In this document: piece after piece, positions 38,021 to 45,873 of the stretch
Layout of the letters: the number at the start of each line of letters is the position of its first letter
How positions within the stretch are numbered: the first letter of the stretch is position 1
DNA from: Dysgonomonas mossii DSM 22836
Lineage (GTDB): Bacteria > Bacteroidota > Bacteroidia > Bacteroidales > Dysgonomonadaceae
Length of the DNA stretch: 64,000 bases
Direction of reading: 5' to 3'
NCBI RefSeq assembly: GCF_000213575.1
Contig: NZ_GL892005.1
Coordinates: 186,001 to 250,000, forward strand
Program-made: the position numbers and the translations under genes
The notes under the pieces: model-generated
The model's input: the letters and a program-made list of their open reading frames with translations, nothing else
The model's database searches: none
What the model was told of the DNA's origin: nothing

Positions 38021-38415
38021 GGGGCTGACTGGCTTTGACAGCGAGATGAAGTGGTTTGTAAGCATGCAGTGCGTAGTCGGCTGGCACTATAATCTCAGAC
38101 GTCACAAATTTAACTGGCAATAACAATTACGCTCTTGCTGCTTAATCGAAGTATAGTAGATTCTAGCTTAATCCTTGCACAGGTGTAAGGACAAGACATC
38201 ACCCGGAAGCTGTGGCTTCGAAGCGTGCCGATCAGGTGGTGCAGACAAATCGGAGATAGGATAGGGGAGGCTTTGGCCCTTATCTGAAATAAAAAAGCTA
38301 AGGTTTGAGTTGGTGGCTTCGGTCTTGCTCATTCACGAAAACTTAAGCGAAGATAAGCATGTAGAAAGCAAATTAGTTCCTTGTTTGGACGAGGGTTCAA
38401 GTCCCTCCAGCTCCA
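38021..38415 (+). ncRNA. ssrA: Transfer-messenger RNA
   Basis: The tRNA-like ends pair: 5' GGGGCTG with 3' CAGCTCC (one G-U), and the T-arm reads GAGGGTTCAAGTCCCTC. The tag reading frame at 38116-38145 encodes GNNNYALAA then stop, preceded by the tRNA-donated Ala. It rescues stalled ribosomes with SmpB and marks products for proteolysis. CCA is not encoded. The 3' end is a classic integration site for genomic islands; the AT-rich genes that follow fit that pattern. Confidence 0.95.
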
Positions 38416-38434
38416 CTATTTTAGTGAAAAATCC

Positions 38435-38475
38435 AAATCCGTGTAAATTCTGTTTATACGGATTTTTCTTTTTTT
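38435..38475 (+). terminator. Terminator of ssrA
   Basis: AAATCCGTGTAAA pairs with TTTATACGGATTT (13 bp, one G-U) around a five-base loop, followed by a T-rich tract. The rest of the gap to 38829 holds the scrap at 38613-38807. Confidence 0.85.
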
Positions 38476-38612
38476 AGGCAATACCAGAACATCACCTCAG
38501 AGCTACTCTGTAGTCTACAAAAAATAAATATCAGTTTTCAAGTTTCATTCATATAATTAAAAGACAAAAGTTAATCTCAATTTTTACTTTTTTATATATC
38601 TTTAAGGTCTAG

Positions 38613-38807
38613 CACTTTTTCTTTTTTGTAGAAAGGGTTAAATCTAAAATCATATTTACTTCAGTTAATATAAATGGATGTTACAACCCTGATTTTGTAG
38701 TCACCAAGAAGGATATTGACGTCCTTATTCCCAAAGTGGAATTGCTGAGGAATATCACAAAAAGGATTTGTGAGGAGAAGATTGGGGAGTATGGGGGGAT
38801 GGAGTGA
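38613..38807 (+). pseudogene. Coding-like remnant without start, at island edge
   Basis: The frame is open for 64 codons from an in-frame TAG at 38610 to TGA at 38805, with no ATG before its last few codons. The translation, for example 'VNINGCYNPDF', 'TKKDIDVLIPKVELLRNI' and 'RICEEKIGEYGGME', has the texture of a protein C-terminus. The DNA is GC-richer than the genes on its right. It may be the tail of a deleted gene left by island exchange. I do not recognise the family. Confidence 0.35.
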
Positions 38808-38829
38808 ATAAATAACTTAACAATAGTAT

Positions 38830-39855
38830 ATGAATTCATCTTATTATCAGAATCAAGTATTAAAACTTGAAAAAGAGTTATCCGATCTGCAAAAGAAGAT
38901 TACGGACGAAACAAAGAAAGAATTTGAAAAACAGCGTCAAATAGAAACAATAAGTAGGTCTATAACTAAAAACACACCTATCTTGATGCAACAAAGTAAA
39001 CAACGACAAATTACTAATTATCAAAAAACTATTATAGATATAAAGAAAAAGGTTGTTGATTTACAGAAAAAATTAGCATTAAAAAATATTGAGCTTCAAA
39101 AGAAGAAAATAGAACTAACAAAATCAGAAAGCCAAGAACAAAAGAAGCGCTTAGCTGAAGATGAAAAATATAGAAAAGAACAGGCTAGAAATATAGAAAT
39201 GATGAATAGAACCTTAATTCAGCATGATTCTGCTATTACTGAACTACAGTTACTTCCTGAAAAGATAACTGTTTTATTTCTTGCCTCTAATCCAATAGAT
39301 ATTCAGCAGTTAAGTTTAGATGAAGAAGTACGCGATATACGAGAAATGATCTTGAAATCTAAACATCGAGATTCAGTTAAACTCGAATCTTGTTGGGCAG
39401 TAAGAACAGGAGACCTTCTCCAAGCAATAAATGAATTTGAACCAACTATTGTGCATTTTAGTGGACATGGATCACCTCAAGACGAGCTTGTGCTAATGAA
39501 TAATCAACGACAAGCAAAGTTAGTGCCCTTAAAAGCAATAATTCAGGTAATGAGTTTTGCAAATGATAATTTGAGACTAGTTTTCTTTAATACTTGTTTT
39601 TCAAAAACTCAAGCTCAAGAGATTGTTAAGTTCATTGATGTTGCTATAGGTATGCGTACTTCTATATCTGATGAAGCGGCAAGAATCTTTTCAGCTCAAT
39701 TTTATTCTTCATTAAGTTTTGGACTTTCTGTAGGAAAAGCATTTAATCAAGCAAAAGCAGCATTACTAATAGAAGGCATAGAAGAAGAGGATACGCCTGA
39801 ATTATTTACAAAAGATGAAAAAGACCCCAATGAGATATTTATAATTGCAAATTGA
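38830..39855 (+). CDS. CHAT-domain protease with N-terminal coiled coil
   Basis: A 341-residue protein without signal peptide. Residues 5-130 are a Lys/Gln/Glu-rich coiled coil broken near 'SITKNTPILMQQSKQRQI'. From about 145 a CHAT (caspase-like) domain begins 'KITVLFLASNPIDIQQLSLDEEV'. Its catalytic His is H213 in 'VHFSGHGS' and its Cys C256 in 'LVFFNTCFS', the expected dyad. Such proteases act as effectors in bacterial immunity and cell-death systems, cutting partner proteins once a sensor is triggered. I recall similar coiled-coil heads on TIR effectors, but this needs checking. The next gene (HEPN-like) lies 86 bases on in the same direction, and both are strikingly AT-rich. Confidence 0.88.
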   Translation: MNSSYYQNQVLKLEKELSDLQKKITDETKKEFEKQRQIETISRSITKNTPILMQQSKQRQITNYQKTIIDIKKKVVDLQKKLALKNIELQKKKIELTKSESQEQKKRLAEDEKYRKEQARNIEMMNRTLIQHDSAITELQLLPEKITVLFLASNPIDIQQLSLDEEVRDIREMILKSKHRDSVKLESCWAVRTGDLLQAINEFEPTIVHFSGHGSPQDELVLMNNQRQAKLVPLKAIIQVMSFANDNLRLVFFNTCFSKTQAQEIVKFIDVAIGMRTSISDEAARIFSAQFYSSLSFGLSVGKAFNQAKAALLIEGIEEEDTPELFTKDEKDPNEIFIIAN

Positions 39856-39941
39856 TTTTTAAAGGAATCAATTAATTATTTTAGGACAAGATGTTTTATT
39901 TATAAGTACTGTTAATTTTGAAATAAAAAATAAACTTAATT

Positions 39942-41714
39942 ATGAAATATATTCGGCCAACTCATTGGGTAGATATAGAAAAGCAAGATGGCTTATTATT
40001 TTTTGCTCAGATATTAAATGAAACCCTTTTTGATTATACACTTCCAACATACAAGCCTCAGGCTCTAAATGTACGTTTATTATGTGTAGAGGCTATTCAA
40101 ACTATTGAAAATATAAATAAAGGGCTTATTAAAAAACCGAATATAGATTCAATAATAGAGGAACTAATATGGAGCCTGAATATTGACTCTGTTTCAAGAT
40201 ATCTGTTAGGAGATAGATTTGAGGAAATTATAAAGAGAATAAATAATGACAAAAATAATTTAATTAAATTAAAGGAGATTATAATTTTATTATATCACTT
40301 TTTTGATAATCGAAAATATTTAAAAAATATTGAACAAGTTTTAATTGAACTTATTCCTGAAGGGAAAGAAAAAGATAAAATATATTATTTGACAAAAAAT
40401 TTAATAACCGAATATATTAATTATGGATATACTACTGGTTTTATTTATCATATGAGTAATCGACATTATTTTAATAACAAAAGACCAGTAACAGAAATAG
40501 ATCCACAAAGCTTTTTTGACTTATTTTCATTTACAAAAAAATCATTTACGGTTATTTATAAAGTTAGTAAGCTATTTTATGAATTCAAAAAAGTAAGTGA
40601 TTATTTTAATTTTGAAATATTAGATAATTATCCAGTTGAAAGGTTAGATGAAGAAGCTAAAAGGTTTATAGCAAATAAGAAAGATACTGAAGTATTTATC
40701 GTTTTTGAAGATATTGAAGCACTTGATAACAATGTTGCAAGAATAATTACCGAAAAAATATTATCTAATATTGGAAGTCTATTTTCCTTTTATCATCATA
40801 AAGAACCATTGTATATTAATGATTTAGCATTGGTGTTTAATAATACAGACTCTTATACTGTTATTATAGAAGAACCGATTAAATCTATAATAAAAAAATC
40901 AGATACAAAGCCACGAATTGCATCAAATAAAGTGAAAGAATTATTGACTAACTTAAATTTACCATCTACAACTAGTTATCGGATAATTCGTGCGATTAAT
41001 TTGCATAGTATCGCATTAACGACAGAAGAATTAGAAAATAAATTAGTAAATATATGGACTGCAATTGAAACTTTAATACCTAAGGATACTGAATATGGTT
41101 CAGATAGAATTGTTCATATAATAGATAGTTTATTACCTTTTCAAACTTATAAATATCTCAATCAATTGATAGAACAACTAGGGCGTGATTTTTTATTCTA
41201 TAATAGAAATATTTCAAATAAGTTATTAAAAAAGATTCATACAATAAACGATCAAGAGAGTGATATTGGCAGATTATCAGCACTAATTATGACAGCTGAA
41301 AATGAAGATATACGTACAGAATTGTATGGTTTATTAAAAAACTATCCTCTTTTAAGATGGAGAGTATTTACGCTAAACAAAAAATTATCGAACGGAAAAA
41401 ATATAAAGAAAATGCTTGATAATCATCAACAAAGGATTAAATGGCAGGTAAGACGAATTTATAGAGTTCGAAATCTTATTGTTCATTCTGGTAGAATGCC
41501 ATCTTATACTAATATATTGGTTGAAAACTTGCATAATTATTTTGATGATCTACTTAACTATGTTATAGATAATTCGATAGCTGAAAAAAGAATAAAATCA
41601 ATAAATGAAGCTATTATTGATTGTAATATTTATTCTTCAAGGTTGTTTACAGTCTTGGATAAAATGAAAAATGATGAAATTTCATTAGCTAATTATAAGA
41701 ATATTATAAATTAA
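39942..41714 (+). CDS. Large protein with C-terminal HEPN-like RNase motif
   Basis: A 590-residue cytosolic protein. The C-terminal third resembles Apea-like HEPN proteins: 'LVNIWTAIETLIP' (about 368-380), 'SDRIVHIIDSLLP' and the signature 'IYRVRNLIVHSGRMP' containing Rx4H at R510-H515, the catalytic motif of HEPN ribonucleases. Residues 1-350 match nothing that I recognise and contain alternating helical and beta segments. The DNA is far more AT-rich than the neighbourhood (8 G/C in the 60 bases 40261-40320). A candidate -7 box (TAATTTTG) lies in the 86-base gap after the CHAT gene, so it may be expressed with or separately from it. It could be the sensor or RNase arm of a defence pair. HEPN-like assignment moderate; role inferred. 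Confidence 0.75.
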   Translation: MKYIRPTHWVDIEKQDGLLFFAQILNETLFDYTLPTYKPQALNVRLLCVEAIQTIENINKGLIKKPNIDSIIEELIWSLNIDSVSRYLLGDRFEEIIKRINNDKNNLIKLKEIIILLYHFFDNRKYLKNIEQVLIELIPEGKEKDKIYYLTKNLITEYINYGYTTGFIYHMSNRHYFNNKRPVTEIDPQSFFDLFSFTKKSFTVIYKVSKLFYEFKKVSDYFNFEILDNYPVERLDEEAKRFIANKKDTEVFIVFEDIEALDNNVARIITEKILSNIGSLFSFYHHKEPLYINDLALVFNNTDSYTVIIEEPIKSIIKKSDTKPRIASNKVKELLTNLNLPSTTSYRIIRAINLHSIALTTEELENKLVNIWTAIETLIPKDTEYGSDRIVHIIDSLLPFQTYKYLNQLIEQLGRDFLFYNRNISNKLLKKIHTINDQESDIGRLSALIMTAENEDIRTELYGLLKNYPLLRWRVFTLNKKLSNGKNIKKMLDNHQQRIKWQVRRIYRVRNLIVHSGRMPSYTNILVENLHNYFDDLLNYVIDNSIAEKRIKSINEAIIDCNIYSSRLFTVLDKMKNDEISLANYKNIIN

Positions 41715-41852
41715 GGTTTTATATAAGCTGTTAGAAATAAAATGTACTTTTAATAAAATAGTTGTATTTGCATAACTACAGATCTGTAGTTTTTGTTATG
41801 GTTTAGAACAGTGTAAATCTTATGGATTATTACATTAATCGATTATAATTAA

Positions 41853-41896
41853 AAAGGAACTTAATCGTTTAGGGAAATCCTCGATTAAGTTCCTTT
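41853..41896. terminator. Bidirectional terminator at the right edge of the island
   Basis: AAAGGAACTTAATCG pairs over 15 bases with CGATTAAGTTCCTTT around a 14-base loop, with A- and T-runs on both sides. It separates the HEPN-like gene from the convergent flavodoxin gene. Confidence 0.85.
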
Positions 41897-41919
41897 CTTA
41901 TAATAAAGCAATTTGCTAT

Positions 41920-42426
41920 TTAATCAAATTCTTTTTTCAGTTGTTCTACCCAGTTTTTTATACGATCATTTGTCAGTTTCGACTGGTTTTCTTTATCTAT
42001 AGCTAATCCTACAAACTTGTGATCTCTCAGGGCTCGTGACATTTCAAAATCATAACCCTCGATAGATGTAAAGCCAACTATTTTAGCTCCAACAGACTCG
42101 AATGTCTCAGCCAAAATACCTATTCCGTCAACAAAGTTTTCTGGATACCTCACCTGATCTCCAAGTCCAAAAATGGCAACTTTCTTGCCCTTTAGATTCA
42201 AAGCCTCCAGTTCGGGTCTTACTTCATCCCAATGATTGGGTAGCTCTCCATCGAACCATGTTGCTACTCCTACAATGATATTGTCATAACTTTCAAAATC
42301 CTTTTTCCATGCATCTTCAACTGATAGAAGGTCAACTTTATCACTACCAAAAGCCTCTTTGATCTTTTTAGCGATAGAGGCTGTCTTGGTTGTAGTTGTT
42401 CCGTAAAACAATCCTATTTTCTTCAT
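41920..42426 (-). CDS. fldA: Flavodoxin
   Basis: A 168-residue long-chain flavodoxin, an FMN electron carrier. The fold can be followed: 'KIGLFYGTTTTKTASIAKKI', 'YDNIIVGVATWFDGELPNHWDEV', 'VAIFGLGDQVRYPENFVDGIG'. The phosphate loop normally reads TxTGxT; here it is T10-T-T-T-K-T15, with Thr in place of the Gly. It is downstream of and parallel to the oxo-acid dehydrogenase genes, 24 bases after the E1 stop, so it may be cotranscribed and receive electrons from 2-oxo-acid oxidation; that link is inference. Confidence 0.9.
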   Translation of the reverse strand: MKKIGLFYGTTTTKTASIAKKIKEAFGSDKVDLLSVEDAWKKDFESYDNIIVGVATWFDGELPNHWDEVRPELEALNLKGKKVAIFGLGDQVRYPENFVDGIGILAETFESVGAKIVGFTSIEGYDFEMSRALRDHKFVGLAIDKENQSKLTNDRIKNWVEQLKKEFD

Positions 42427-42450
42427 TGCATATATAGTGTTTTTTGTTAT

Positions 42451-44481
42451 TTAAAATTCAAGTAATTTTTTAGCAGCTTCGTAGATTTTATCCACATTCG
42501 GAAGTACAGCTTTTTCTAGTATCGGATTGAAGCCTACAGGCGTGAAAGTAGAACCTACACGTTGTACCGGCGCATCCAGATACTGGAACATTTCTGAACC
42601 AATTATTGCTGCAATTTCTCCTCCAAGACCTGCAAACACCTTGTCTTCATGTACAATGAGTGCTTTACTTGTTTTCTTTACCGATTCGAAGATAGTCTCT
42701 TTGTCCAACGGAACCAAAGATCGTAGGTCGATTACTTCTACATCCCAATCTTCTTTAGCTAAACGTTCTGCTACAGAAAGACTGAGCAACGTTGTGTTTC
42801 CATACGTGAAAAGGCTTAGATCCTTTCCGGGACGGCGAACACGAGCCTTGCCAAAAGGTACTTCAAAATCGTCAGGAATAACTGTTGCTGCATCTACAGA
42901 GTTGTATAAGGCTTTTGGCTCTAAGAACACAGTTAAACCTTCCGAGCGTAAGCTTGTACGCAACAGACCTGCTGCATCGTCTGCAAAAGAAGGATAAACG
43001 ATTCTGCATCCCGGCAATGTTGCCAATGCTGCTTCAATATTCTGAGAGTGGTACATTCCACCTCCGATATATCCACCCGATGCAAGTCGCAAAGTGATGT
43101 TCGGTGAAAATTGACCGTTACTGCGCCAATAATCGTGTGTACATTCTACAAATTGTTCCATAGCCGGCCAGAAATAATCGGCAAACTCAGCACCTTCTAT
43201 AACAACACGTATCTTCGGGTCGAAACGGCTCATGCCATTTGCTGTTCCCACGATAAAGTCTTCTGCAATAGGAGCGTTGAAAATACGTTTTTCTCCAAAC
43301 TCTTGTTGCATACCTTTCGACACGTTGAATACTCCCCCTTTGTCTTTGTTTGCAACATCCTGCCCCCACAAGAAAGTGTCGGGATTGCGTCTAAACTCAG
43401 CTTTGAGCGTTTCGTTAATAGCTGTTACCAGATTTTTCTTTTCGCCTTCTTCATTATGAGTTCCATCCACATACTTTTCAGGTTTATATGGTTCCGGTAT
43501 AACGAAATCGAATATAGATTTAGGATCGGGATCGGGTGCAGCTAAAGCTTTTTTGTTAGCGGCACTCACTTCTTTCTTTACTTCGGCTTCTATGGCTTGC
43601 AATTCTTCTTCCGTAAAGCGTTTGTAGCGTAACAGCATCCGACGGAATTTATGCAAAGGATCGGCTTCTTTTACATATTTCAATTCGTTTTCATCACGAT
43701 ACAGAGTATGCTTGTCCGAGTTGGAGTGTGAGCCGATGCGTACACAATTGGCATGCATCAATACCGGTTTCTGATTTGCAATAGCATATTCGCGTGCTTC
43801 GGCCATTGCATTCATCGAGTCGAAAACATCCTTACCGTTGCAATACATTATTTTCAGGTTTTTTATCCCTGAATAATTATCTACGGCTTTTCTGTTTGCT
43901 GTCTGATCCTTTTTAGGGACTGATATACCATAACCGTTATCCTGTATTACAAATATTACAGGCAGTTCTTCTTTCGATGCTCCGTTTATTGCTTCAAAAA
44001 CATAGCCTTCCGACATGGCGGATTCTCCGTGCGATGTGATGGCTACACCCTTTTTCTCATAATATTTTATGGCACGGGCTACTCCTACGGCATGTAGATC
44101 GTGATTACCTGTGGCAGAAGATACGTTCTCTATATTCCATTCAGGTTTGGCAAAGTGGTTCGACATGTGTCGTCCGCCACTTGCCGGATCTGTTGCTTTC
44201 GAAATACCGTTCAGTATCAGCTCTTCAGCAGTAAGACCTGCAGAAAGAACAGTTAGCATATCACGGTAATAAGGGAACATGAAGTCTTCTCCTTTAGTAA
44301 ATACTTGCCCTACTGCAAGCTGAATGCCATCGTGTCCTGCATAAGGAGCATGGTACGACCATCCGAGAGATTGTAGCAAATAGGCCGGGGCTTTTTCGTC
44401 GATAGCCCGTCCTAATGTCATCAGGTGATACCACTTTTTTAGAGTTTCTTTATCTGTTGTTTTAATATCATATTTTTTCAT
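42451..44481 (-). CDS. 2-oxo-acid dehydrogenase E1, alpha and beta subunits fused
   Basis: A 676-residue thiamine-diphosphate enzyme. The alpha half has 'DGIQLAVGQVFTKGEDFMFPYYRD' in part and the cofactor motif 'SHGESAMSEG...NGYGIS', where the usual GDG reads GES. The beta half begins near residue 345 with 'LVTAINETLKAEF' and 'NAPIAEDFIVGTANGMS', and ends 'LEF'. Fusion of both E1 chains and the nearby E2, lplA and lpd genes point to branched-chain 2-oxo-acid (isovalerate-type) dehydrogenase, though other 2-oxo acids are possible. I prefer the start at 44481 (MKKYDIK) to 44514, which would overlap the E2 gene. Confidence 0.9.
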   Translation of the reverse strand: MKKYDIKTTDKETLKKWYHLMTLGRAIDEKAPAYLLQSLGWSYHAPYAGHDGIQLAVGQVFTKGEDFMFPYYRDMLTVLSAGLTAEELILNGISKATDPASGGRHMSNHFAKPEWNIENVSSATGNHDLHAVGVARAIKYYEKKGVAITSHGESAMSEGYVFEAINGASKEELPVIFVIQDNGYGISVPKKDQTANRKAVDNYSGIKNLKIMYCNGKDVFDSMNAMAEAREYAIANQKPVLMHANCVRIGSHSNSDKHTLYRDENELKYVKEADPLHKFRRMLLRYKRFTEEELQAIEAEVKKEVSAANKKALAAPDPDPKSIFDFVIPEPYKPEKYVDGTHNEEGEKKNLVTAINETLKAEFRRNPDTFLWGQDVANKDKGGVFNVSKGMQQEFGEKRIFNAPIAEDFIVGTANGMSRFDPKIRVVIEGAEFADYFWPAMEQFVECTHDYWRSNGQFSPNITLRLASGGYIGGGMYHSQNIEAALATLPGCRIVYPSFADDAAGLLRTSLRSEGLTVFLEPKALYNSVDAATVIPDDFEVPFGKARVRRPGKDLSLFTYGNTTLLSLSVAERLAKEDWDVEVIDLRSLVPLDKETIFESVKKTSKALIVHEDKVFAGLGGEIAAIIGSEMFQYLDAPVQRVGSTFTPVGFNPILEKAVLPNVDKIYEAAKKLLEF

Positions 44482-44506
44482 ATCTGTTTTTCTGTTTTGA
44501 GTTACG

Positions 44507-45838
44507 TTAGGCATTCCAGTTTTCCAAATATTCGGCTATGCGGTACAAGAAGTTCCCTCCTAGCATACCGTCTACCACACGGTGGTCGTACGATAATGAA
44601 AGGTACATCTTGTGTCTGATAGCGATAACATCCCCTTCGGGAGTCTCTACTACTACAGGTTTCTTCTCAATGATGCCTACACCAAGTATTGCTACTTCTG
44701 GTTGGTTGATAATCGGAGTACCAAACAAGCTCTTGAATGAACCAAAGTTGGTAATAGTGAATGTTCCGCCTTGAATTTCATCCGGCGACAATTTATTGGC
44801 ACGAGCCTTGTTTGCCATATTATTCACTGCTACAGCCAAGCCACTTAAACTTAATTTATCCGCATCTTTGATAACTGGAACAATCAGATTTCCATCATTT
44901 AGAGAAACAGCAACACCAATGTTGATACGTTTTTTCTCTATAATGTTATATCCGTCAACAGAAGAGTTGATACGAGGGAAATCCTTCAATGCTTTTGCTG
45001 TTGCTTCAACTATCGGCGACATATATGTGAGGCTTACACCTTCGCGTTTCTTGAAAGTATCCTTGTTTTGTTCACGCCAGTTTACTAGTTTGGTTACGTC
45101 TACTTCTATCACATTGGTAACATGCGGAGATATTTTTTTAGAAGCAACCATTCGGTCGGCTATAATACGACGTATGGCATCCATCGGAATCACCTGATCC
45201 CCATCTGTAACCTGTACAGGTGCTGTCTTTGGTGCGCTTTCTTGTGATGGTGCCGGAGCTGCAGGTGTAGAGGTTTTTGCAGCCGGTGCCGGTGTTGTTG
45301 ATACACCTTTTTTCTTATTATCTATGTATAGCTCAATATCACGTTTGCTGAGGCGTCCTTCGTAACCTGTTCCGGGTACAGAGTCGAGTTCACTTTGACT
45401 GATTCCCGCGTCTTTCGCTTTCTGTAGAACAACAGGTGAATACCATCTGTCTGCTGTGCCTTTACTTACTTTTTCTTCCGATACTTTCGCAGGTGCGGCC
45501 GGAGTTGCTTTTTCTTCAGCTTTAGCAGGAGCAGAAGCCGGTGTCGGTTCTTCTTGTTTTGCAGCTTCAGTACTTGCTTCTTCTTCGCCTTCTTCACCTT
45601 CCAGTTCAACGATAGCAACAACAGTACCTACTGATACTGTATCTCCTTCTTTGAATAATATTTCAAGAATTTTACCTGATACAGGAGATGGAATTTCCGC
45701 ACTGACTTTTGCTGTATTTACTTCAAACAGAATGTCATCTTCATTGATTGTATCCCCAACTTTGATAGACCACGAAATGATAGTCCCTTCGGTTATACTT
45801 TCGCCCAACTTGGGCATTTTAATTTCAAATTTTGCCAT
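44507..45838 (-). CDS. Dihydrolipoamide acyltransferase (E2)
   Basis: A 443-residue E2 core. Residues 1-80 are a lipoyl domain with K44 in 'NTAKVSAEI', followed by an Ala/Pro/Glu-rich linker. A peripheral-subunit-binding domain follows ('YSPVVLQKAKDAGISQSELD'), then a second linker and the acyltransferase domain with 'SYDHRVVDG' (catalytic His). The residue before the lipoyl Lys is Ala rather than the usual Asp. One lipoyl domain suggests a branched-chain or oxoglutarate type rather than a multi-lipoyl pyruvate complex. In the operon between lplA (upstream) and the E1 gene (downstream). Confidence 0.93.
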   Translation of the reverse strand: MAKFEIKMPKLGESITEGTIISWSIKVGDTINEDDILFEVNTAKVSAEIPSPVSGKILEILFKEGDTVSVGTVVAIVELEGEEGEEEASTEAAKQEEPTPASAPAKAEEKATPAAPAKVSEEKVSKGTADRWYSPVVLQKAKDAGISQSELDSVPGTGYEGRLSKRDIELYIDNKKKGVSTTPAPAAKTSTPAAPAPSQESAPKTAPVQVTDGDQVIPMDAIRRIIADRMVASKKISPHVTNVIEVDVTKLVNWREQNKDTFKKREGVSLTYMSPIVEATAKALKDFPRINSSVDGYNIIEKKRINIGVAVSLNDGNLIVPVIKDADKLSLSGLAVAVNNMANKARANKLSPDEIQGGTFTITNFGSFKSLFGTPIINQPEVAILGVGIIEKKPVVVETPEGDVIAIRHKMYLSLSYDHRVVDGMLGGNFLYRIAEYLENWNA

Positions 45839-45873
45839 GGTTTATATTGTATTATATTTTATAGTAATTTCTT

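Noticed and set aside
37795-38038. Overlapping ORFs of 74-75 codons on both strands just before ssrA
   Set aside because: The interval contains the probable ssrA promoter and the mature tmRNA start. The plus-strand frame runs into the tmRNA, and neither product has a recognisable domain. The minus-strand product looks slightly protein-like, so a search could reopen this.
41715-41919. Possible att duplicate of the tmRNA 3' end at the right island boundary
   Set aside because: I looked for copies of GTTCAAGTCCCTCCAGCTCC or its last bases and found none, so no attachment-site pair can be claimed.
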